This document shows, one piece after another, positions 8,976-17,240 of a DNA stretch of 64,000 nucleotides (position 1 is its first letter; each line of letters begins with the position of its first letter). Source of the DNA: Bacteroidia bacterium (lineage in GTDB: Bacteria > Bacteroidota > Bacteroidia > AKYH767-A > OLB10); assembly GCA_016788065.1 (NCBI GenBank), contig JAEUTI010000026.1, positions 66,290-130,289 on the forward strand. Direction: 5' to 3'. A model generated the notes under the pieces. That model worked only from the letters and a program-made list of their open reading frames with translations, had not been told where the DNA came from and searched no databases. The position numbers and the translations under genes were made by a program.

Positions 8976-8996
8976 TTAATCCTTAATCCTTAATCC
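8964..8996. repeat. Heptanucleotide tandem repeat
   Basis: AATCCTT is repeated four full times (8964-8991) with a partial fifth copy to 8996. It lies 20 bases beyond the stop of the truncated pseudouridine-synthase-like gene. A tract of this kind can slip in replication. Confidence 0.85.
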
Positions 8997-9016
8997 ATCC
9001 GTCTTCTGCACACTTT

Positions 9017-9793
9017 TTATGCAGAATCTCCATATCCCATATATCTCAAAATAGGCTCACACTTTTCTTTGCAAATGGGATAAAATTCGCCATGCTGCCA
9101 TTGATCCGATTTCGGTGATTGTCCCCACCAGAATTCGGCCAGCGCTAGTGGCTTGTATTTGTTAAGAAAAGCATGCTGCAATAATTTCGGACCCGCACAT
9201 TCACCCGCGCCACTGGGAGGATTTTTATATCCTGCTTCACGGAAAATTGCTATCAGCGATTTCGTTTTCCCCCACTTATTTATTACGATGTAGTTTTTGA
9301 ATATTTCCAGCTGCAGCTGATTTGAATGTGTACTCCTGCTGTTTTTTAAGGCTTCTATTTGCTGATGATTATCAATCAATGAAAGTTGAGTCAGTTTGTC
9401 AATTTCATTTTTGATGCGGGTTAGTTCCTGCATACCGGCATTGACTATTCCTGCTTCTTGCAAACCATCAAAGATTGGAGGAACAAATCGGTCGAAGGTA
9501 TTCATTCCGGCAAGCTTTCCTGAAAAAGCTGCCAGATATCCAATTTCATTTTTTGAGGTCATAACTACCAGTACTCCGAACATTTTGCCAATGACTTTCC
9601 CATTCCCATCCGGTAACAAACCGAAATTATGCTGCCATTCAGTTTGTGTTTGCAAGTAATTTTGCAATTCCGCCACAGCAATCTCACACAATGGATTTGG
9701 TGTTCCTGTGAATTCGAATTCTTCAGGAATTAAGAATGACTCCGGTGCTAATTCAAAACGGGTGAAGTAGCAATCTTCAATATCAGCAATCAA
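9017..9793 (-). CDS. Truncated long-form RluA-type pseudouridine synthase, N-terminal part only
   Basis: A protein of 258 residues. It matches the accessory N-terminal half that I recognise from long (~550 residue) RluA-family proteins: IGYLAAFSGKLAG, FVPPIFDGL, a central helical region, then PPSGAGECAGPKLLQHAFL and ALAEFWWGQSP, ending CEPILRYM. In full-length relatives the catalytic pseudouridine synthase domain follows. Here translation stops seven residues later, and no catalytic motif is found in the repeat-rich 1.1 kb downstream. The product probably cannot modify RNA by itself; the gene may be a remnant. It starts 12 bases after the DinB-like gene, so it is still in an operon arrangement. 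Confidence 0.65.
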   Translation of the reverse strand: MIADIEDCYFTRFELAPESFLIPEEFEFTGTPNPLCEIAVAELQNYLQTQTEWQHNFGLLPDGNGKVIGKMFGVLVVMTSKNEIGYLAAFSGKLAGMNTFDRFVPPIFDGLQEAGIVNAGMQELTRIKNEIDKLTQLSLIDNHQQIEALKNSRSTHSNQLQLEIFKNYIVINKWGKTKSLIAIFREAGYKNPPSGAGECAGPKLLQHAFLNKYKPLALAEFWWGQSPKSDQWQHGEFYPICKEKCEPILRYMGYGDSA

Positions 9794-9805
9794 AATCCGA
9801 TTGCT

Positions 9806-10372
9806 TTATTTCGAATCATGATCAGTATCTGTAAAGTGGCGCCTTTCTTTGGGCTTCGAAAATTTATCGTCGTTGAATTTTGTTGAATTGCCTTTTGGAA
9901 TCGACAAGGATGTCCATTCGTCATCAGCAAACATTTTCCCAATGAAAACTATCTGACCAACATGGTAGGGATAGTGAGCCAGTTGCCGGTTCAATGCTTC
10001 CATGACAGTGTGCCCCTGATTTCGGATGTAAATTATTTTTTCCAGATCTTCGGTTTGCAGACTATCGATAGCAGCGAAAAAACATCGCCAGCCTTGTTCC
10101 CATTTATTCAGCATCTGCGCTCGGTTGGTTTCAACCGATTCAAATTCCTGATCGCGATTACGCCATTCTTTTTCGCCATCAGTAGTCATGAAATCGGTCC
10201 ACCGCGACAACATATTTCCTGCCAGATGATTTATAATCATGGCAATGCTGTTGCTGTTTTCATTATACTGAAGGAATAGTTGATCGTCACTAACCTGAGC
10301 AAAGGTTTTCTCGCCAAGTGACTTATAGTATTCAAATTGCTTTCGAATACTGGTAAGGTAATTTTCAGACAT
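9806..10372 (-). CDS. DinB-like (DUF1572) putative metal-dependent protein
   Basis: A protein of 188 residues with the four-helix DinB/YfiT layout. The likely metal ligands are His49 (IINHLAGN) and the two histidines of AHYPYHVGQIVFIGK near residues 132-136. The opening SIRKQFEYYKSLGEKTFAQ is typical of the DUF1572 branch. Members include thiol-transferase-like enzymes, but most are uncharacterised, so no reaction is assigned. It lies 30 bases downstream of the coiled-coil gene and 12 bases upstream of the truncated RluA-like gene. Confidence 0.8.
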   Translation of the reverse strand: MSENYLTSIRKQFEYYKSLGEKTFAQVSDDQLFLQYNENSNSIAMIINHLAGNMLSRWTDFMTTDGEKEWRNRDQEFESVETNRAQMLNKWEQGWRCFFAAIDSLQTEDLEKIIYIRNQGHTVMEALNRQLAHYPYHVGQIVFIGKMFADDEWTSLSIPKGNSTKFNDDKFSKPKERRHFTDTDHDSK

Positions 10373-10402
10373 ATTTTCTACTATGATGACCTGCTTTAGA
10401 AA

Positions 10403-10996
10403 TTAAGTGAGTGACTTTCGTAACTTTTCATAGGCTTCTTTCAGATCCTTACCATATTCTGCAAGTTGCTCTGATGATTCATCTTTCAGATTTTCAATCA
10501 ACTGATCAAACTCTTTTTTGAATTTGGATTTTTTCTCTTCAATATTATCTTTCAAATCTATTTTTCCCAATTCATATCTGATTTGAAGTATTTCCATCTT
10601 TAACCGGAATTTCTCCAGTTCATTCTGAATTTTCATTCTTGCATCAGCCATTAACTCGCTCCTGTTTTCTTTGAGTTCATTCTCAAGTTGTGTAATGGAA
10701 TGCAAAATTTTTTCTTTTTGACCCTCATACGCATCCAGTGCTTCTGCTTTTCCAAGTGCCAATTGCAGTTGTAGTGTCTCTATCCCTTTGATTATAGTTT
10801 CGGTGGCAGCCATTTTTTCCTTATCAAAGGCCGCATTAAATTCTGAAACTGACTCGCGAAGCTCTTTTTTCATGTCTTCAAATAAATCAGCTCCGTCCAT
10901 TTTACCCAATGCAATTTTTAATCTTAATTCATCAATTTCGGACTGTGCCTTCTGGATAAATCTGCCCAGTTTATCCTTGTAAGATGTTGTTCCCAT
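10403..10996 (-). CDS. Coiled-coil protein with three internal repeats
   Basis: A protein of 197 residues from the ATG at 10996. An earlier in-frame ATG at 11089 would add a Phe/Ser-rich leader that does not fit the rest. The sequence is almost wholly helical and charged. Three copies of a 22-residue unit occur at about 24-45, 75-96 and 137-158, each with an LGK triplet followed by an acidic-basic helix (IALGKMDGADLFE, LALGKAEALDAYE, YELGKIDLKDNIE). There is no signal peptide or membrane segment, so it is probably cytoplasmic. No named family is recognised. Confidence 0.65.
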   Translation of the reverse strand: MGTTSYKDKLGRFIQKAQSEIDELRLKIALGKMDGADLFEDMKKELRESVSEFNAAFDKEKMAATETIIKGIETLQLQLALGKAEALDAYEGQKEKILHSITQLENELKENRSELMADARMKIQNELEKFRLKMEILQIRYELGKIDLKDNIEEKKSKFKKEFDQLIENLKDESSEQLAEYGKDLKEAYEKLRKSLT

Positions 10997-11268
10997 GGTT
11001 TTTGATGTTTTAGAACTTAAAAGTACTAAGAAGAATCTGATATGCCAATGATTAAAATTCGAACTGCTTATCACATTTTCAGGGAGCAATTAACTAACAG
11101 GTTGTTAGCCTGTTCAAAACAAAATGGAGCTGTAAATGTGTCCTGCAAGGGCATCCGGAACTCCCTCAATTATCCCTGTCTTGTTTCATACGGTAGGTTG
11201 GCAGCATTAAATTTCGATAAACACCTGATAATTAGCTCAATAACATTGACTTCAGGTTGGGTTTCCAC

Positions 11269-11299
11269 TTGTCCTCTTCCCTAATTTTCCGTATCTTCG
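11269..11299 (+). promoter_or_regulatory. Candidate promoter of ileS
   Basis: TTG at 11269-11271, 20 bases, then TATCTTCG at 11292-11299 (one mismatch to TAnnTTTG, followed by the common CACC). It is 17 bases before the ileS ATG, so the leader would be very short and there is no room for a T-box. Confidence 0.55.
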
Positions 11300-11316
11300 C
11301 ACCTTCTTTTTAGAAA

Positions 11317-14300
11317 ATGAGTTACAAAGAATATAAAAAGCTGGATCTCCCTGAAGTCGGAAACCGTATATTGGATTTCTGGACCAAAGAATCTGTGTTC
11401 GAAAAGAGTGTTGAAAGTCGCGAAGGCCGTCCAACATTTACCTTTTATGAAGGTCCTCCATCTGCAAACGGATTACCTGGTATTCACCATGTGATGGCTC
11501 GTACCATCAAGGATATTTTTTGCCGTTACAAAACACTGAAAGGATTTCAAGTGAAGCGTAAAGGTGGCTGGGATACACATGGTTTGCCAATTGAATTGAG
11601 TGTTGAAAAAACACTGGGCATCACCAAGGAAGATATTGGAACAAAAATTTCAATTGAAGATTACAATAAAGCCTGCCGACGTGAAGTAATGAAGTACAAA
11701 GAAGTCTGGGATGACCTTACCCGTAAAATGGGATATTGGGTCGATCTGGATCATCCTTACATTACTTTTGAAAATAATTATATTGAATCTGTCTGGAGTT
11801 TATTAAGCAAGCTTTATGAAAAGAATTTGCTCTATAAAGGTTATACCATTCAGCCATATTCACCTGCTGCCGGAACCGGTTTAAGTTCACACGAATTGAA
11901 TCAGCCCGGTACTTACCGCATGGTGAAAGATACTTCTGCAGTTGCGCAGTTCCGTGTGAAAAGAGAACCTAATGCGGATTTTCTTTTTTCGAAAACTGCA
12001 ATGGATGTGTACATTTTGGCATGGACCACTACACCTTGGACTTTACCATCCAATTGCGCATTAGCTGTAGGAAAGAAAATTGAGTACGTGCTTGTTGAAA
12101 CATACAACCCATATACATTCCTTCCGGTAGCTGTTGTGCTTGCAAAAGATTTGTTGCCAAAATATTTCAGCGATAAGCAAAATGAAATTGCTTTTAATGA
12201 ATATGAAGCGGGTGGCAAATTAATTCCCTGGCGTATTGTTGCCAATTTCAGTGGCACCGATATGCTTGGATTAAACTATGAGCAGCTGATGCCTTATGTG
12301 CAGCCTGAAGGGAAAGCATTTACTGTAATCCCCGGCGATTTCGTTACCACCGATGATGGTACCGGAATTGTGCATACAGCATCGGTATTCGGTGCCGACG
12401 ATTTCAGGGTTTGTAATGAAAATGGAATCAGTTCCATTTTGGTGAAAGATGAAGCTGGCAATACAACACCATTGGTAGATAAACGTGGACGCTTCGTGAA
12501 AGAAGTTACCGATTATGCCAATGAATTTGTTAAGGAAGATTATTTATCTGCTGAAGAAAAAGAAGCAGAAAAAATTAAACAGGGACGCGATAAATATTTA
12601 TCGGTTGATGAAAGGATTGCTATTCAACTTAAGAAAGAAAATAAGGCTTTCAAAGTTGAACGCTATGAACACTCGTATCCGCATTGCTGGAGAACCGATA
12701 AGCCGGTTTTATATTATCCGCTCGATTCCTGGTTTATAAAAACTACTGCTTGTAAAGAGCGTTTGATCAGTCTGAATAAAACAATTAACTGGAAACCGGA
12801 GTCGACCGGAACAGGTCGTTTTGGTAACTGGTTGGAGAATCTGGTTGACTGGAATCTGAGTCGCTCTCGTTTTTGGGGTATTCCTTTACCGGTATGGACC
12901 AGCGAAGATCGTACCGAACAAATTTGTGTAGGTTCTGTTGAAGAGCTGAAAAAACATCTCGCCACAGCGGAAAAAGCAGGAATAAAAAATACCTTTAAAA
13001 CTGAGGGTGAGCAATTCGATTTGCACCGTCCTTATGTTGATGATATAGTTCTGGTAAGTGCAACCGGTAAGAAAATGTTCCGGGAGTCGGATCTGATTGA
13101 TGTTTGGTTCGATTCAGGTGCTATGCCTTATGCGCAATGGCATTTCCCATTCGAGAATAAAGAAGAATTTGAAAAATCATTTCCAGCAGATTTTATTGCG
13201 GAGGGAGTTGATCAGACCCGAGGTTGGTTCTTTACATTGCATGCCATTGCAGTAATGCTGTTCGATTCAGTTGCATTTAAAAATGTAGTTTCAAACGGTT
13301 TGGTACTTGATAAGAATGGAAATAAAATGTCGAAGCGACTTGGTAATGCAGTCGATCCATTTGAAACCATCAACAAATTTGGCCCCGATGCAACCCGTTG
13401 GTATCTGATATCCAATGCACAGCCCTGGGATAACCTGAAATTTAACAGCGATGGAATAACAGAAGTGCAGCGTAAATTTTTTGGTACGTTGTACAATACC
13501 TATTCCTTCTTTACGCTATATGCAAATATTGATGGCTTCACTTATAAAGAAGCCGAGATTCCTGTCAGTGAACGTCCGGAAATTGATCAGTGGATATTGT
13601 CAGAATTAAATTCGCTCATTGGTTTTGTTGATGAGTGCTATGCCGATTATGAACCTACGAAAGCTACCCGCGCAATCCAGGAGTTTGTGGATGAGCATTT
13701 GAGTAACTGGTATGTTCGCTTATGCCGTCGTCGTTTCTGGAAAGGTGAATTCTCACAAGATAAAATTGCTGCTTATCAAACATTGTATCGTTGTCTGGAA
13801 GTAATTTCCCAGTTAATGGCACCCGTTGCTCCATTCTTTGCAGAGCAGTTGTTTAATGATTTGAATAGTGTGACGAATCGTCATAAAGTTTCATCAGTTC
13901 ACTTGTCGGATTTCCCGGTGATGGATAGTTCTTTGATCGATAAGAATCTGGAAGAACGGATGGAGCTGGCTCAAAAAGTTTCTTCAATGGTGCTTGCATT
14001 ACGGAAGAAAGTCAATATCAGAGTTCGTCAGCCATTATGTAAAATCATGATTCCTGTGCTGGAAGCAGGTATGAAAGAGAAGTTGCTTGCAGTGAAGGAG
14101 TTGATTCTCGCTGAAGTGAATGTTAAGGAAATGGATTTTATTGTGGATACAACCGGAATCCTGGTGAAGAAGGTGAAGCCTAATTTTAAAGTGTTGGGTA
14201 AGAAAGCCGGACCATTGATGAAAGTACTTTCCGATGAAATTTTGGCAATGTCACAAACTGATATAGCGAAATTTGAAACAGAAGGTAAGTTCTCGTTGTC

Positions 14301-14706
14301 GCCTCAGGGTCAACACTTTGAGATAGTTTCAGAGGATGTGGAAGTCATTTCCGAAGACATTCCCGGATGGCAAGTCAACAGTGAAGGTAAACTAACTGTA
14401 GCTTTAGACGTTACCTTAACTGAATCATTAAAAGAAGAGGGAATTGCCCGCGAACTCGTGAACCGGATTCAGAATATCCGCAAAGACAAAGGGTTCGAAG
14501 TAACAGATAAGATCACAGTTAAAATAAAGGATAACGGACTGATCACGAATTCCGTTAAAAATAATTTCAACTATATTTGCAATGAAGTGCTGGCCGATTC
14601 TTTCAGTCTGGTTAATGACCTCGACGATAATGATGGCATTTTAATTGATGTGGATGACCAAATTCAAGTATTAACAAGTATAAATAAGATTACTCATGGC
14701 AGCTGA
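11317..14706 (+). CDS. ileS: Isoleucyl-tRNA synthetase
   Basis: A protein of 1129 residues, a class I synthetase that charges tRNA-Ile in the cytoplasm. The HIGH-type signature is at residues 55-58 (PPSANGLPGIHH). The KMSKR loop is exact at 670-674. Between them lies the large editing (CP1) domain, and after residue ~750 the anticodon-binding helices (EHLSNWYVRLCRRRFW). The length and PGIHH form fit the long, eukaryote-like type found in Bacteroidota; by family knowledge this type is often less sensitive to mupirocin. No C-terminal zinc cluster is seen. The end overlaps the TraR-like gene by 11 bases, implying coupled translation. Confidence 0.97.
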   Translation: MSYKEYKKLDLPEVGNRILDFWTKESVFEKSVESREGRPTFTFYEGPPSANGLPGIHHVMARTIKDIFCRYKTLKGFQVKRKGGWDTHGLPIELSVEKTLGITKEDIGTKISIEDYNKACRREVMKYKEVWDDLTRKMGYWVDLDHPYITFENNYIESVWSLLSKLYEKNLLYKGYTIQPYSPAAGTGLSSHELNQPGTYRMVKDTSAVAQFRVKREPNADFLFSKTAMDVYILAWTTTPWTLPSNCALAVGKKIEYVLVETYNPYTFLPVAVVLAKDLLPKYFSDKQNEIAFNEYEAGGKLIPWRIVANFSGTDMLGLNYEQLMPYVQPEGKAFTVIPGDFVTTDDGTGIVHTASVFGADDFRVCNENGISSILVKDEAGNTTPLVDKRGRFVKEVTDYANEFVKEDYLSAEEKEAEKIKQGRDKYLSVDERIAIQLKKENKAFKVERYEHSYPHCWRTDKPVLYYPLDSWFIKTTACKERLISLNKTINWKPESTGTGRFGNWLENLVDWNLSRSRFWGIPLPVWTSEDRTEQICVGSVEELKKHLATAEKAGIKNTFKTEGEQFDLHRPYVDDIVLVSATGKKMFRESDLIDVWFDSGAMPYAQWHFPFENKEEFEKSFPADFIAEGVDQTRGWFFTLHAIAVMLFDSVAFKNVVSNGLVLDKNGNKMSKRLGNAVDPFETINKFGPDATRWYLISNAQPWDNLKFNSDGITEVQRKFFGTLYNTYSFFTLYANIDGFTYKEAEIPVSERPEIDQWILSELNSLIGFVDECYADYEPTKATRAIQEFVDEHLSNWYVRLCRRRFWKGEFSQDKIAAYQTLYRCLEVISQLMAPVAPFFAEQLFNDLNSVTNRHKVSSVHLSDFPVMDSSLIDKNLEERMELAQKVSSMVLALRKKVNIRVRQPLCKIMIPVLEAGMKEKLLAVKELILAEVNVKEMDFIVDTTGILVKKVKPNFKVLGKKAGPLMKVLSDEILAMSQTDIAKFETEGKFSLSPQGQHFEIVSEDVEVISEDIPGWQVNSEGKLTVALDVTLTESLKEEGIARELVNRIQNIRKDKGFEVTDKITVKIKDNGLITNSVKNNFNYICNEVLADSFSLVNDLDDNDGILIDVDDQIQVLTSINKITHGS

Positions 14707-15082
14707 AAAAACAAGATACAGCGATAAGGAGCTCATTGAATTCAAAGAACTCATTATTAAAAAACTCGAAGATGCCCGTAAAGAATTAGTCAATTTACAG
14801 GCTGCCCTTAACAGTGCAAACGAACATGGTACCGACGATACCGCGAATACTTTTAAAGTGCTCGAAGATGGATCCGATACTCTTGCAAAAGAGGAAGCCG
14901 GACAACTTGCTGCCAGACAAAAGAAGTTTATTGAACAACTCGAAAATGCTTTAATCCGCATCGAGAACAAAACTTATGGCGTTTGCAGAGTTACCGGTAA
15001 ACTGATTCCAAAAGAAAGACTTCGTGCAGTACCTCATACTACACAAAGTATTGAAGCAAAATTGCAGCAATACAAAGATTAA
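14696..15082 (+). CDS. TraR/DksA-family protein with reduced zinc finger
   Basis: A protein of 128 residues: a long coiled coil (about 5-95) then the DksA/TraR C-terminal motif YGVCRVTGKLIPKERLRAVPHTT (seen in part as YGVCRVTGK, then PKERL). Only one of the usual four zinc-binding cysteines remains. From what I know this reduced form is common in Bacteroidota, so it is probably a genuine lineage-specific branch. DksA-like proteins enter the RNA polymerase secondary channel; whether this one does is inferred. The acidic coiled-coil tip contains DDTANTFKVLEDGSDT. The start lies inside ileS. Confidence 0.8.
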   Translation: MAAEKTRYSDKELIEFKELIIKKLEDARKELVNLQAALNSANEHGTDDTANTFKVLEDGSDTLAKEEAGQLAARQKKFIEQLENALIRIENKTYGVCRVTGKLIPKERLRAVPHTTQSIEAKLQQYKD

Positions 15083-15108
15083 TCTTTCCCCCGTCTGATT
15101 AAAAATTT

Positions 15109-15154
15109 AATGTATCCCTGTCTGATTTGAAAGTCATTCAGGGATACATTTTGT
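15109..15154 (+). terminator. Rho-independent terminator after the TraR-like gene
   Basis: A 12-base stem AATGTATCCCTG (15109-15120) / CAGGGATACATT (15139-15150) with an 18-base loop, followed by TTTGT. It lies just before lspA, so lspA may have its own promoter or be reached by read-through. Confidence 0.6.
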
Positions 15155-15181
15155 AAAACCTGATACAACCATCCAACTCCG

Positions 15182-15841
15182 TTGAAACGTCCGCTGTTGA
15201 TTATTTTTCTCGTTTTGCTGATTGATCAGACTCTGAAGTTCTGGATCAAAACCAACATGTACCTGGGTCAGGAATTTCATTTGGCAGGCGATTGGTTTAT
15301 TATTCATTTCACTGAAAATAATGGAATGGCTTTCGGAATGGAATTTGCCGGTGAATATGGAAAGCTTGCCTTATCGCTCTTCCGGATTTTTGCAATTGGT
15401 GGAATCGGCTGGTACCTGAATCATCTCGTTAAAAATAAGGCGCATGTTGTTTTGATTTCAAGCATTGCGTTCATCTTTGCCGGAGCCCTTGGGAATATTA
15501 TCGACAGTACCTTCTACGGTGTTATTTTTTCTTCCAGTGAATTTCAGTTAGCTTCTCTTTTTCCTGCTGAAGGAGGCTATTCATCCTTGCTGCATGGGAA
15601 AGTGGTGGATATGTTTTATTTCCCCATTCTAAAAGGAAACTTCCCCGATTGGGTGCCATTCTGGGGTGGCGATTATTTTATTTTTTTCAGACCGGTATTT
15701 AATATTGCTGATGCATCTATTTCAGTTGGGGTAATTCTGATTTTACTTTTTCAGGGTGTGATTTTCAAAGATACGGATACCAAAAAAGAAGGGACATCCG
15801 ACTCAGTTGGTACTACAACCGAAGGTTCGGAGGTTAAATAA
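15182..15841 (+). CDS. lspA: Lipoprotein signal peptidase (signal peptidase II)
   Basis: A protein of 219 residues with four membrane segments; it removes signal peptides from prolipoproteins in the inner membrane. Conserved motifs: D15 in LIDQTLKFW, ENNGMAFG (45-52), GALGNIID (D108), D143 in KVVDMFYF and D177 in FNIADASIS. The last two are the expected catalytic aspartates. The start is taken as TTG at 15182: an in-frame stop lies about 25 bases upstream, and the next ATG would remove the first helix and D15. Two short insertions around 110-140 and 150-168 make it longer than the ~165-residue Escherichia coli enzyme, as is common in this phylum. Confidence 0.93.
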   Translation: MKRPLLIIFLVLLIDQTLKFWIKTNMYLGQEFHLAGDWFIIHFTENNGMAFGMEFAGEYGKLALSLFRIFAIGGIGWYLNHLVKNKAHVVLISSIAFIFAGALGNIIDSTFYGVIFSSSEFQLASLFPAEGGYSSLLHGKVVDMFYFPILKGNFPDWVPFWGGDYFIFFRPVFNIADASISVGVILILLFQGVIFKDTDTKKEGTSDSVGTTTEGSEVK

Positions 15842-15851
15842 AAAAAATATT

Positions 15852-17240
15852 TTATTCTTGAGATGGGAAAGGCAGTGCTTTGCCTTTTGTAAAGTTTCCC
15901 TGAAATCTTAAATCGTTGTAATACTCTTGTTCAGGAAGGTAAAATAGTTGGTAGCCTTGTTGTTGATAATTGTTGATGGTAGCTTCATCAATATAATAGA
16001 CAACTTCCGCATTGGGATTTGGTGAAGCAATTCTGAAGTAATTCACTTCATTTTGCCACCAGCCGGCAATTAAAACAGTAGGCTTTTTAATTTCAGAAAG
16101 TTCCGATGCAATTTGTTTTGCATAAGCGATTTTATTATTTCTTTTGGAATCATCCGCCGTAACCGGTCCCTGAAGTAAATCGAAAGTGACATTAGTGTTG
16201 CCAATTTGAAAGGGCACAGATGCAAAAGTAGGTGTGCTTCCACGCAGTTTATCGTCGAGTTGAATGCCGGCAAAAAAGCAGGAGAGTATCATAAACATGG
16301 TTATCCATTTCAGTTGGGTTTCTTTACACAGCACAACGAATATCAAAATAATATATGGAACCATCGGAATTACAAAAGCCGATTTTTGCGGGATTTTGAT
16401 AAATGAATACGTATACAGCAAAATAGTAATTGCTGCTGCACCAAGCAGGTATTTGTGAGTGAGATTTGTAGAAGTTGTTTGCTGAAGTTTCCGCAATGAA
16501 AACCAAACACCGGTTACCAGTGCTACCATTCCGGGTATACCCCAGGCACCAATTGTTGCCTTGTAAATATTTTTGAGAAACGGCGGGTAAGGAAAATATT
16601 CGTAGTAGGTGAAAAAACTTTTGCCGTAAACCATCCAGGCAGGAATGTAGCAGGCGATTGCTGTAATACCTATTGAAATTGCAAAACGAATCAGCATCGG
16701 AAAACGTAATTCCTGACCCCAAATGATTAAGGCAAATGGAATGGCCATTGCTCCTGCAGTGATTCGAAATCCGCAAGCCAAACCAAGTAGCACCCCTGCC
16801 ACTACATATTTTTTATGGGTAATGGCATACAGACTAAAAAGTGTAAGCGACAATGCCCATGTGTAATCCATGACATTGGTGTTGTTGATGTAGATAACCG
16901 GAACAGCAGCCAGAAGTGCCCCTGCATACAAGTAATTTTGTACTAATAGTTTCTTAAGTGCCAAAATAAAAGCCGCAATACCTGCTGTCGAGAATAAAAC
17001 CGTTAAAAGATTTAACAACCATGCAGGCCATTGCCAGATTAAAGACAGCAACAATTCCTGAACAGGATGTCCGGGCAAACGGGATACTTCATAAACACCG
17101 GTTGCACCTATATTACGTGCAGTGAGAATTAATCCCCATGCATCTTCTTCTGAACCATAACCTGAAAAAATAAATGGTATCCTGGAAAGGAAAATAATCG
17201 CCAGCAAAAGTGGCAGCGAATATTTACTTTGTGGATGCAT
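15852..17240 (-). CDS. Multi-pass membrane protein, GT-C glycosyltransferase-like
   Basis: A protein of 462 residues with roughly ten hydrophobic segments from residue 8 to about 330, then a soluble C-terminal part. The first loop holds an acidic cluster (GYGSEEDAWG, about 27-36) followed by VYEVSRLPGHPVQELLLSL. That arrangement resembles GT-C enzymes such as the GT39/ArnT group, which use lipid-linked sugars at the outer face of the inner membrane; the acidic residues would be catalytic. No substrate can be named. It overlaps the S41 protease gene by 17 bases, so the two are probably translated from one message. Confidence 0.6.
   Translation of the reverse strand: MHPQSKYSLPLLLAIIFLSRIPFIFSGYGSEEDAWGLILTARNIGATGVYEVSRLPGHPVQELLLSLIWQWPAWLLNLLTVLFSTAGIAAFILALKKLLVQNYLYAGALLAAVPVIYINNTNVMDYTWALSLTLFSLYAITHKKYVVAGVLLGLACGFRITAGAMAIPFALIIWGQELRFPMLIRFAISIGITAIACYIPAWMVYGKSFFTYYEYFPYPPFLKNIYKATIGAWGIPGMVALVTGVWFSLRKLQQTTSTNLTHKYLLGAAAITILLYTYSFIKIPQKSAFVIPMVPYIILIFVVLCKETQLKWITMFMILSCFFAGIQLDDKLRGSTPTFASVPFQIGNTNVTFDLLQGPVTADDSKRNNKIAYAKQIASELSEIKKPTVLIAGWWQNEVNYFRIASPNPNAEVVYYIDEATINNYQQQGYQLFYLPEQEYYNDLRFQGNFTKGKALPFPSQE

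Noticed and set aside
7911-9016. tRNA or other structured RNA gene in the large gap
   Set aside because: No cloverleaf or T-loop sequence is seen; the content is explained by diverged repeats.
16324-16776. Minus-strand frame of 150 codons within the GT-C-like gene
   Set aside because: It is a second frame of the same strand as the better-supported multi-pass membrane protein and has no family features.
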